Source: Pseudoflavonifractor sp. 60 (GTDB lineage Bacteria; Bacillota; Clostridia; Oscillospirales; Oscillospiraceae). Taken from it: a stretch of 45,665 nucleotides of DNA. A program made the position numbers and the translations under genes. The notes beneath the pieces were generated by a model, which worked only from the letters and a program-made list of their open reading frames with translations, made no database searches and was not told where the DNA came from. Below are positions 31,802-38,480 of this stretch, piece after piece. The stretch spans positions 1 to 45,665 of the forward strand of contig NZ_QWKI01000079.1 in assembly GCF_009911645.1 (NCBI RefSeq), given 5' to 3'. Each line of letters opens with the position of its first letter. Position 1 is the first letter of the stretch.

Positions 31802-31824
31802 CTTTGGGACAAAATGTCCCAAAG
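31802..31824. repeat. Dispersed palindrome, copy 4
   Basis: CTTTGGGACAAAATGTCCCA plus AAG; a fully symmetrical version just after the relaxase gene. Confidence 0.8.
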
Positions 31825-31845
31825 AGGTTGGCTGCGTCACCGCCG

Positions 31846-33330
31846 CTATCGCGTCTGTTCCTTATCGTCCCGCCCGTCCGTCAGTCCGAGCAGATGGTCG
31901 ATGTTGGCCTTGACCGCCACGGCCTGCCGCATATCCCGCTGGGCCTGCCGGTACTCGGCATAGAGGGCCTTTTTCTTGTCCACCAGCTCCCGCCGCTGTT
32001 TTTTCAGCGCGTCCATTTTGGGGAGCTTTTCACCGCCTAACAATTCATTCATAGCGGCCCGGGCCGCCCGGTAGGTAGCAAGCTCCGCCTCGTGCTCGGC
32101 AAGATATTTTTTTGAATATCGGGCCGCCTTGTAGCCGTCAAACACGGGCCGGGCCTTTGCATAGTCCACCACGGCCCCCATGAGCCCGGAGACTTTGGAG
32201 AGGGCGGCCTCGGTGGTCTGGAGCTCCCCGGCCAGCGCGTGGGCCCGGTCAACCGCCGCCGTGGTCTTTGCCGCCAGCGCGTCATAGTCGGTCAGATTGC
32301 TTTCCTGCAGGAACTGGAGGGCGGCGGCCATCTGTTTCAGATTGTAGACCTTGGCCCAGCGTTCATAAGCGGGGCCCTTGCCCTCGGCCATGCGCTGTTG
32401 AATGTCAACGATAAGGCCCACCTGCCGGGGCGGGGGCGGCGCGTCCTTGGGGAGCTCCGGGAGGGGCCGCTCCCCGGCAATCACCGCCCGGATGTCCTCG
32501 GGGTCAAAGCCCGCGCCGAGGGTGGATGCCCGGAGCCGGGTGTACTTGTCCTGCCCCGGCGCGAGGAACGACACCACGCCGCCCCGCCCGCGCTTGACGG
32601 CAAAGCCGGACTCCTCCATCAGCCGGAGGAACGCGGCAAAGTCGGCGGGCTTTTTCTCAAGGGCCGCGATGATTGCCAGCCGCACCCGTTGCTGCGCGGA
32701 GGGCGGCTTTTCCCCCACCCACTGGCCATAGTGGAGGAAACGGCCTTTGCTGTGCTGTTTGGGATTTTGTATCACGGACAAATCATGCTCCAGACATACC
32801 CGGTCAGACAGCCGCCGCAGGGCAAAGCTGGAACCGAGGAAGTTATGGAATTTCCGGGAACAGTCAAAGGCCGTGGAATTGAAATAGATGTGGTTATGAA
32901 TGTGGCCCTTGTCGGTATGGGTACAGACGAAAAACTGGTACTTGCCTTTCGTCCAGCGCATCGCCGTTTCATAACCGATTTTGTTTGCCTCGTCCGCCGT
33001 CACCTCGCCGGGCGGGAACGCCTGCCGGATCTGGAAGAACAGCGCCCCGCGCTCCACGGGCCGGGCCGTGGCCGCCTGGTATTCACTTTTCACCAGCAGA
33101 AACTCAGCAGCGGCTGTGGCCGGGTCGCATAGGTGGGAGGACACGGCCCCCAGCTTTTGGGGGGTGAGCCCGTAGGCAAACCGCTCCTCCATCGTCTGGA
33201 CGGCGCTCAGTCCCGCCGCCTGCTTGTAGGGCCGGATGTAGGTCGTGGCCGTGGTAGCACCTCCTCTCGTTGGGACTTTGGGACAAAATGTCCCGAAGTA
33301 GCTAAATACAGTTAATATAGTATTTGACAT
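31846..33330 (-). CDS. Relaxase/mobilization nuclease (MobP-like, Tn1549 type)
   Basis: Up to 494 codons. The relaxase domain has the metal-binding histidine triad HIHNHIYFN and the block GYETAMRWTKGKYQFFVCTH. The C-terminal half is helical. It nicks oriT and pilots the strand into the recipient. The start is abnormal. The family usually begins M-A-T-T-x-I-R-P-Y-K; here GAGGAGG is followed 7 nt later by ACG (33253-33251), not ATG. The only ordinary in-frame start is ATG 33330, which lies outside the 69-bp repeat and has a weak ribosome binding site. It would add about 26 residues encoding a palindrome copy. Confidence 0.88.
   Translation of the reverse strand: MSNTILTVFSYFGTFCPKVPTRGGATTATTYIRPYKQAAGLSAVQTMEERFAYGLTPQKLGAVSSHLCDPATAAAEFLLVKSEYQAATARPVERGALFFQIRQAFPPGEVTADEANKIGYETAMRWTKGKYQFFVCTHTDKGHIHNHIYFNSTAFDCSRKFHNFLGSSFALRRLSDRVCLEHDLSVIQNPKQHSKGRFLHYGQWVGEKPPSAQQRVRLAIIAALEKKPADFAAFLRLMEESGFAVKRGRGGVVSFLAPGQDKYTRLRASTLGAGFDPEDIRAVIAGERPLPELPKDAPPPPRQVGLIVDIQQRMAEGKGPAYERWAKVYNLKQMAAALQFLQESNLTDYDALAAKTTAAVDRAHALAGELQTTEAALSKVSGLMGAVVDYAKARPVFDGYKAARYSKKYLAEHEAELATYRAARAAMNELLGGEKLPKMDALKKQRRELVDKKKALYAEYRQAQRDMRQAVAVKANIDHLLGLTDGRDDKEQTR
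33232..33300. repeat. 69-bp direct repeat, copy A (relaxase start region)
   Basis: Spans the first codons and upstream of the relaxase, including a palindrome. It differs from copy B (34183-34251) at three positions. The two copies bracket the + strand gene 33385-34146. Confidence 0.9.
33275..33299. repeat. Dispersed palindrome, copy 5
   Basis: ACTTTGGGACA-AAA-TGTCCCGAAGT; 11-bp arms with one G-U pair. Confidence 0.85.
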
Positions 33331-33352
33331 TGTTCTTACAAAGTATTAAACT
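33324..33352 (+). promoter_or_regulatory. Promoter of the inserted cargo gene
   Basis: -35 TTGACA (33324-33329), 17-bp spacer, -10 TAAACT (33347-33352), followed by GGAGGGG (33371-33377) and ATG 33385. Confidence 0.65.
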
Positions 33353-33384
33353 TTAGAAAACGACAAGAACGGAGGGGATTTTTA

Positions 33385-34146
33385 ATGGGAGTTAAGCCAC
33401 ACGTTATAATGTTTTTAGATATTCTCGGCTATAAAAATATGATAGCATCTGTAACAAATGAAAACGATTATTTAGGTAATGTTCACACCCTCATGTCGCT
33501 GCTGTCAAAGTACATTGAAATATATAATCAAGGGGTTGACGAAAAAACAGAAAATCGCTTAAATCTTTCGAGATTTAAGTCTATGATATTTTCTGATAAT
33601 ATTCTATTTTTTGCCCCATATGACTCAGAAACAGATATGTTGAATTTGGCAAATAACCTTGTATATGGTCTAAGCCAATTTCTATTTCAATACACAAAAA
33701 GCAACATTTTCTTTAGAGGAGCTATCACAGCAGGGCAACTTTTTTATGATGAAAAGCTACATTTTGTTTTTGGGACAGGTTTAATTCGAGCTTATGAGTT
33801 AGAAAGTAATGTTGCAATATATCCTCGTATTATTATTGATACTTGTCTAAAACCATCACCTATACTGGTTGGATGGGCTCAAGATGAAGATGGAATTTGG
33901 TATGCAGATTATCTAACATTAGGGTATGCTCTATTGTGCGATCATCATAATGAGGAAAACCCCATACCACATGAGAAATTTCTTTCATATATGGGCAATT
34001 ATAGAAATGCGATTTGTTCAGCATTGGAAAAATACAAAGCAAATGATAGAATTTATAGCAAATATGGATGGCTTGCCAGTTATTATAACCGTTTTTGTAA
34101 GCACATTGGTTCATCGGATTTGATTATTGACATAGAAAGGCGGTAG
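33385..34146 (+). CDS. Cargo protein with class III cyclase-like pattern
   Basis: 253 aa, AT-rich and opposite in strand to the transfer operon. Three blocks recall class III nucleotidyl cyclases: FLDILGYKNM near the N-terminus (D12, a possible metal ligand), FKSMIFSDNILFF near residue 70 (second Asp), and FFRGAITAGQLF with FGTGLIRAYELES and IYPRIIID. No membrane segment is visible. It could be a signalling nucleotide cyclase such as those of Pycsar-type defence, or a degenerate relative. No effector gene accompanies it. It has its own promoter and terminator and is flanked by a direct repeat. Confidence 0.5.
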   Translation: MGVKPHVIMFLDILGYKNMIASVTNENDYLGNVHTLMSLLSKYIEIYNQGVDEKTENRLNLSRFKSMIFSDNILFFAPYDSETDMLNLANNLVYGLSQFLFQYTKSNIFFRGAITAGQLFYDEKLHFVFGTGLIRAYELESNVAIYPRIIIDTCLKPSPILVGWAQDEDGIWYADYLTLGYALLCDHHNEENPIPHEKFLSYMGNYRNAICSALEKYKANDRIYSKYGWLASYYNRFCKHIGSSDLIIDIERR

Positions 34147-34169
34147 GGTGTAAATATCCTACCGTTTTT
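34141..34169 (+). terminator. Intrinsic terminator of the cargo gene
   Basis: CGGTAGG (34141-34147) pairs with CCTACCG (34158-34164), followed by five T. It overlaps the stop codon. Confidence 0.85.
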
Positions 34170-34182
34170 CATTCTTATAGGA

Positions 34183-34251
34183 CCGGATATAGGTCGTGGC
34201 CGTGGTAGCACTTCTTCTCGTTGGGACTTTGGGACAAAATGTCCCGAAGTA
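34183..34251. repeat. 69-bp direct repeat, copy B (relic of relaxase start)
   Basis: It encodes the same first residues (ATTATTYIR) as the relaxase, then reaches a stop after about 6 codons. The Shine-Dalgarno is weakened (AGAAGAAG against GAGGAGG in copy A). It lies just downstream of mobC, where the relaxase gene would normally begin. Confidence 0.9.
34226..34250. repeat. Dispersed palindrome, copy 6
   Basis: Identical to copy 5; part of direct repeat B. Confidence 0.85.
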
Positions 34252-34291
34252 CGAAAAGCCGGGGAGCGGCACAGCACCGCTCCCCAGAAAG

Positions 34292-34642
34292 TCACAGCTC
34301 CACCAGCGCGGCAAGCTGTTTCAGCAAATCAGACAAAGGCCCCCACAAAGCGGAGTAGTCCCGTTGCAGGGCCGATATTTCCTCGGGGTAAATCCCCCCG
34401 TAGGTATTGGCATGGATAGCCACTTGATTGAGATTGTTTGAGCACCGCCGCTGGAGGGACACCAGCTCCCGGACGGGGGCAAGGTCAATCTGGAGCACAT
34501 AGCCGCACAGAGCCATCCTCCGCATATAGGCCCCCATGTTGCGGATGCCCGCCTGGGCCATGCGTTCCCGGATAAGCTCCTGCTCTTCCTCGGACACCAT
34601 CACATGGAGATGGACGGGGCGGCGGCGCTTTTTTCCGGCCAT
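34292..34642 (-). CDS. MobC-like relaxosome protein
   Basis: 116 aa. An N-terminal ribbon-helix-helix (RPVHLHVMVSEEEQELIRER) is followed by the MobC pattern (CSNNLNQVAIHANTYGGIYP). It binds oriT and helps the relaxase nick. It overlaps nothing upstream (2-bp gap to the LPD28-like gene) and is separated from its relaxase by the inserted cargo. Confidence 0.85.
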   Translation of the reverse strand: MAGKKRRRPVHLHVMVSEEEQELIRERMAQAGIRNMGAYMRRMALCGYVLQIDLAPVRELVSLQRRCSNNLNQVAIHANTYGGIYPEEISALQRDYSALWGPLSDLLKQLAALVEL

Positions 34643-34644
34643 GC

Positions 34645-35187
34645 CTACCTATCGCCCCGGTCGGGCGCGTTCCGTTTGGGTGCGGCGGGGGCCTGCCGTT
34701 CCCCAGCCAGTTTCCCGGCCTCCCGCAGTTGGGCGGCAATCGGGGCCTTTTCCTGCCGGGCCCGTTTGCGGCCAGTGGCCTCCTGCTGAAGCTCCACCCC
34801 ACGGGCACACTCGGCCAGCCGTTCCGGGGAAACAAATTCTTTCACCACATAGCTCCCAAAATCCGGGTAAAACCATGTGAGCCGTTGGGCCTCGGGAACC
34901 CGGCCCGTATCCTCCCATTTCCCCACCACCTGGGCCTGCGCGTCCATCAGCCGCCGCATATCCGGGTTATCACGGGAGGGCTTGAGCTCGTAGTTATAGA
35001 GCTCCTTTTCCGAGAGCGGCCGGGCATAGGCCAGCTCGCCCCACGCAAGCCGGGTATCATGCTCCACCCAAATCCGGCCCTCGTAGTTTTCGATCCGGAT
35101 GGGCGGGTTGTCCTTATCCTTGGGGAATGTGCCGATGTCAACGGGCCGCTGGGTAGAATAATACTTGTATTCCTGCGCTTTTTCCAA
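34645..35187 (-). CDS. LPD28-like accessory protein
   Basis: 180 aa. The N-terminal 75 residues (YYSTQRPVDIGTFPKDKDNP, RIENYEGRIWVEHDTRLAWG) match a domain seen in Tn1549-type ICEs and large polyvalent proteins (LPD28, from memory). The middle is WFYPDFGSYVVKEFVSPERL and the tail is basic. AGGAGGTAAC precedes ATG 35187. It may counter host defences or prepare transferred DNA, but the function is unproven. Confidence 0.6.
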   Translation of the reverse strand: MEKAQEYKYYSTQRPVDIGTFPKDKDNPPIRIENYEGRIWVEHDTRLAWGELAYARPLSEKELYNYELKPSRDNPDMRRLMDAQAQVVGKWEDTGRVPEAQRLTWFYPDFGSYVVKEFVSPERLAECARGVELQQEATGRKRARQEKAPIAAQLREAGKLAGERQAPAAPKRNAPDRGDR

Positions 35188-35205
35188 AGTTACCTCCTCT
35201 CAGAT

Positions 35206-35316
35206 GTTAGCTTTTGGGCCGGGAAACGGGGGCCGGACATAGAAACATACCGGGCCCCCGTGAACCGCGCCCGGAAAGCCTTGATACAAGCGGGTTTTCA
35301 AGCGGCAAAAGCTAAC
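35206..35316. repeat. 111-bp nested inverted repeat
   Basis: GTTAGCTTTTG (35206-35216) and CAAAAGCTAAC (35306-35316) are a perfect 11-bp inverted repeat. Inside it, ACGGGGGCC (35226-35234) pairs with GGCCCCCGT (35253-35261). The unit fills the gap between the LPD28-like and Cys-rich genes and its outer arm reaches the latter's stop codon. Confidence 0.75.
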
Positions 35317-35665
35317 AGTCCAGCCGCCTTTTCCGCATATAGCCGCGCTGGCGTTTCCGCCGCGCATTTTCGGCGCAGGCCGCCGAACAGAACGCCTTTT
35401 TCCCCTCCGGCGCAAAGAGCCGCCCGCAGACGGCGCAGGGCCGCAGGTCGGGAGCCGGGCCGTCAGTCAGCGCGGCCTCCAGCGCAGGGTTTAAGGGGAG
35501 CACCGCCTCCCGGAAGTAGCGGCAGTAAGCCCCCGTCCAGCACTTCCCCAGCATATAGCACTCACAGTCGAGGGGCAGACAGCCGTATTCCCGGTCATAG
35601 TTGGCGCACCATTTCACTACAAGGGAACGGATAGCGGCCTTTTCCTCACGGGTCAGCTCGCGCAA
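35312..35665 (-). CDS. Cysteine-rich VLP-type protein
   Basis: 117 aa. Cys clusters: CANYDREYGCLPLDCECYML, GKCWTGAYC, PCAVCGRLF and AFCSAACAENARRKRQ. It is known as a small cysteine-rich protein of Tn1549-like ICEs and probably zinc-binding. The TTG start at 35665 has GGAGG 7 nt upstream. It overlaps nothing and follows the 57-aa Cys-rich gene by 4 bp. Confidence 0.75.
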   Translation of the reverse strand: MRELTREEKAAIRSLVVKWCANYDREYGCLPLDCECYMLGKCWTGAYCRYFREAVLPLNPALEAALTDGPAPDLRPCAVCGRLFAPEGKKAFCSAACAENARRKRQRGYMRKRRLDC

Positions 35666-35669
35666 AGTA

Positions 35670-35843
35670 TCACCTCCCGCCCGTTTTTTTCAAAAGGCTC
35701 TGAAAGCAGGAGCCGCAGGGGATGCCGCGCCAGTAGGGGCAGCCACAGCACCGGGAGCCCTCGGGGGGCTTATCCGGGCGCGGGGGCTGGGGCCGTGGGC
35801 GGCGTTTCATTTCCCGTTCCAAAGGGTTGTTTGTGAAATTCAT
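35670..35843 (-). CDS. 57-aa cysteine-rich small protein
   Basis: MNFTNNPLEREMKRRPRPQP then a proline-rich stretch, ending in GSRCCGCPYWRGIPCGSCFQ and SLLKKTGGR. Two CxxC-like pairs suggest a zinc site. It overlaps the DUF4366 stop by 4 bp (ATGA) and its own stop lies 4 bp before the next start, so it is firmly within the operon. It is easily missed because of its length. Confidence 0.75.
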   Translation of the reverse strand: MNFTNNPLEREMKRRPRPQPPRPDKPPEGSRCCGCPYWRGIPCGSCFQSLLKKTGGR

Positions 35844-36514
35844 TCTCCGCCCTCCGTTTCTTCCTCATCCCACGGGGGGAGGTCGTCATATTCACCGCCG
35901 CCATAGTCCTCGCCGTATTCCCCAGCCTCGTCAAAGTCCTCACCGGGAGCGGCGGCCTCCTGCTGTTTGGGGCGGTAAATCTTGAAATACCACCCGGCCC
36001 CGCCGCCGAGGGCCAGCACCGCCAGCACCAGCAGGAGCGTCCCCGCCCCTCCGGATTTTTCCGGCTCGGGTTCCGGTTCCGGCTCCGGGGTGGGAGCAGG
36101 CTCCGGCTCCGGGAGCGGTTCGGGTACGGCCTCCGGGGAGGGCTCCGCAAGGGCCATCAAATCAGCCACGGTGACGGCGTTCAAGAAGTACACGTTTTCA
36201 GTCTCCCGTTGGCGGTCAATCACCAGATAGAACACGGACTCGTCCGCCGCCATGATAGTGAAAAATTCCTTGCCGTCCCCGTCCGTGGCGTTATCCACCA
36301 TCGTCCCCTGCCCGTCCGGGGTGAACGGGTTGGGCTCGGGTTCCGGCTCCGGGGTGGCCGGGGGCTCCACGGGGTCAAGCCCCTCCCATTCCGGGCCGCC
36401 CGTACCGTCCTCCCATTCCTCACCGCCCCCGGCGTAGGCCGTGGTGGTGATGCCGCACAGCAAAAAAGCGGCGCACAGAGCCGCCGCCACTACACGATAT
36501 TTTTTCAGTTTCAT
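35840..36514 (-). CDS. DUF4366-family exported membrane protein
   Basis: 224 aa. Signal peptide 1-28 (VVAAALCAAFLLCGITTTAY), then a folded domain with FFTIMAADESVFYLVIDRQR, a Pro-Glu repeat linker (about 128-155) and one membrane anchor (TLLLVLAVLALGGGAGWYF). The cytoplasmic tail is acidic. It is a cell-envelope component of Tn1549-type conjugation machinery. Its start overlaps the DUF4315 stop by 4 bp. Confidence 0.85.
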   Translation of the reverse strand: MKLKKYRVVAAALCAAFLLCGITTTAYAGGGEEWEDGTGGPEWEGLDPVEPPATPEPEPEPNPFTPDGQGTMVDNATDGDGKEFFTIMAADESVFYLVIDRQRETENVYFLNAVTVADLMALAEPSPEAVPEPLPEPEPAPTPEPEPEPEPEKSGGAGTLLLVLAVLALGGGAGWYFKIYRPKQQEAAAPGEDFDEAGEYGEDYGGGEYDDLPPWDEEETEGGE

Positions 36515-36768
36515 TCCGCGTCCTCCTTTTCCGGCCCGGCAGACTTCGGGACATTTTGTCCCAAAGTGTCCCCGGCCTTGATGCGCTGGAGCACCAGCGG
36601 GAGCTCCTCAAGGGAAATGCTCATGCCCCGCACGATGTCCACGATTTCCTCGTTCTCGGCCTCCTTGTGTTTCTGTTCCAGCTCTTTCAGCCGGGCCTGC
36701 TGGTCGCTGATTTTGCCCTTGACCTTTTCGATTTCGGCCATGATTTTTGCGCTCTTGCTAATCGCCAT
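36511..36768 (-). CDS. DUF4315-family coiled-coil protein
   Basis: 85 aa, mostly coiled coil (KIMAEIEKVKGKISDQQARL), typical of DUF4315 next to DUF4366. AGGAGG upstream of ATG 36768 sets the start. The C-terminal tail LGQNVPKS is encoded by a palindrome copy, so the original protein was probably shorter or different there. Confidence 0.82.
   Translation of the reverse strand: MAISKSAKIMAEIEKVKGKISDQQARLKELEQKHKEAENEEIVDIVRGMSISLEELPLVLQRIKAGDTLGQNVPKSAGPEKEDAE
36543..36567. repeat. Dispersed palindrome, copy 7
   Basis: ACTTCGGGACA-TTT-TGTCCCAAAGT, inside the 3' end of the DUF4315 gene. Confidence 0.85.
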
Positions 36769-36782
36769 TGGAAACCTCCTTT

Positions 36783-38480
36783 TCACGGTAAACGCCCGTA
36801 GGCGTAGAAGTGGGCCTGCCAGTAGCTGCTGTTTAAGTTGGCGTAGCTGATGGGGTCGCCACAGTGTATCATCATCCCGTCCCCCACATAGATGCCACAG
36901 TGGGAGACTCCCGGGGTGTCATAGGTTCCCTTGAAGAAAACAAGGTCGCCGGGGCGGGGGGAGCTGGTTCTGGTGCAGATGTTGTAAAGCCCCTGGGCCC
37001 CCAGCCGCCCCACGTTCCAGCCGGAATGATTGACTACCCACGAAACAAAGCCGGAGCAGTCAAAGGACGTGGCCGGGGAGCTCCCGCCCCATACATAGGG
37101 ATAGCCGAGGTATTTTTCCGCCTCGGAGAGCATCGCCGCGAATGTTTCATCGTCCAGATATTCCCCCGGCACTTCGTAGCCCTCCGGCGGGCTGGTGTAT
37201 TTCCCCACATAGGACGAGCCGGGAAAGAGGTCGGGGCGGTTCCCCAGCGTAGCCATATAGAGGGAATACCGGGAAACCTTGTCTTCCCCCATGATGTAGA
37301 TAGGGAGATGGGAAAGGTTGAAGTTATCCAGTGTCACAGTACAGATGTAGTAATCGTAATACACCCGGTAGCTGTCGGTGTGGGTATTGCCGTCCTCGTC
37401 CGTCCATGTATCCGTTTCGATGTAGTACCGCCGCTCCTTTACCACGTTCTCTGTCAGCGTGTACTGGCGGTCAAAGAGCATCTGCAGGGTAGGCTGGACA
37501 TCCGCCAGCGTCCATTCCCCCTCGTGCCATGCGCTCAGAATGGAAACCAGCACATAGGGGTCATGTTCGATAGCGTCCAAATCGTAATGGTACTCGTCAT
37601 AGTCGTGGGTACTTTCGTAGGTATCCAGATAATGCTGGAGCTCCGCCTCCAGTGAACAGTAGGCGGCCTCGGCCCCCAGCATATCCCCGTCCTGGGCGGG
37701 GTAGGTGGTGGCCCCAACCGCGCCTGCGGCGGCGTTCCCCAAAGTGATAAGGGAGGACGCGCAGGACTGGAGGGATAAAACGAGCACCACGCAGGCCAGC
37801 GCGATAAGCGCCCCCACGGGATGCCGCTTCACGAAAGCCACGGCCCGCTCCGCCAGCTTTTCCGTGGCGGCGGCGGTTTTCCCGGCGGCCTTGGCCCCTT
37901 GTTTCGTGGTCTGTTTCGCCGCCTGCCGCGCTTGTTTGGCGTATTGTTTTTTTAATTTCTGCTTGTGCCAATAGCGGGTAACTGCATTTTTTGCAAGCTC
38001 CGGGTTCTCCTGGGCGGCCATGCGGAACTGGTAGTCCGCCCGGGCCTTGATGTACTGCGCCTCGGCCTTGTGGACGGCCCGGGCCGGGTGCTCCCGGATG
38101 CGCTTTTTCGCATACCGCGTCCCATGCCGGAGGGCGGCCTCGCCCAAAAGCTCGGAGCGGTGGGCCCCCTCGGTTCCCACGTTTTCATGCTCCACCTCAT
38201 AAACCTTGCCATGCACAAAACCGTGTGCGCTCCACCCGGCGGCCCCCAGCGCCCGGCGCACCGGGCCCCTGGGTTTTGGCGGCTTTTTGCCCTCCAGCTT
38301 TTTCCGGGCCCGGTTCAGCTTGTCCTCCCGCGTCTCCATGCGGAGCTTGGACTTGCTGATTTTTTCTTGTTCGCTTTCCATGCGGAATTTCGATTTTTTG
38401 GTTTTGGGCCCTTTCGGGGACTTTGGGACATTTTGTCCCGAAGTGCCTTTGTCCCCGGCGTTATTCGTTCCTCTGGTCAT
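36783..38480 (-). CDS. NlpC/P60 peptidoglycan hydrolase of the conjugation system (CD1108-like)
   Basis: 565 aa. A basic N-terminal region (1-215), one membrane segment (about 226-245) and an extracellular part follow. The C-terminal NlpC/P60 domain has C475 in SFDCSGFVSW, a His in GVSHCGIYVG and a further His in MMIHCG. It locally opens peptidoglycan so that the mating channel can pass. The start overlaps the VirB4 stop. Near the N-terminus SGQNVPKS is encoded by a palindrome copy. Confidence 0.88.
   Translation of the reverse strand: MTRGTNNAGDKGTSGQNVPKSPKGPKTKKSKFRMESEQEKISKSKLRMETREDKLNRARKKLEGKKPPKPRGPVRRALGAAGWSAHGFVHGKVYEVEHENVGTEGAHRSELLGEAALRHGTRYAKKRIREHPARAVHKAEAQYIKARADYQFRMAAQENPELAKNAVTRYWHKQKLKKQYAKQARQAAKQTTKQGAKAAGKTAAATEKLAERAVAFVKRHPVGALIALACVVLVLSLQSCASSLITLGNAAAGAVGATTYPAQDGDMLGAEAAYCSLEAELQHYLDTYESTHDYDEYHYDLDAIEHDPYVLVSILSAWHEGEWTLADVQPTLQMLFDRQYTLTENVVKERRYYIETDTWTDEDGNTHTDSYRVYYDYYICTVTLDNFNLSHLPIYIMGEDKVSRYSLYMATLGNRPDLFPGSSYVGKYTSPPEGYEVPGEYLDDETFAAMLSEAEKYLGYPYVWGGSSPATSFDCSGFVSWVVNHSGWNVGRLGAQGLYNICTRTSSPRPGDLVFFKGTYDTPGVSHCGIYVGDGMMIHCGDPISYANLNSSYWQAHFYAYGRLP
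38420..38444. repeat. Dispersed palindrome, copy 8
   Basis: ACTTTGGGACA-TTT-TGTCCCGAAGT, inside the 5' end of the NlpC/P60 gene. Confidence 0.85.

Noticed and set aside
36055..36130. Repetitive GGCTCCGG tract suggesting a tandem repeat or CRISPR
   Set aside because: It is the Pro-Glu linker of the DUF4366 protein; unit lengths are irregular and there are no spacers.
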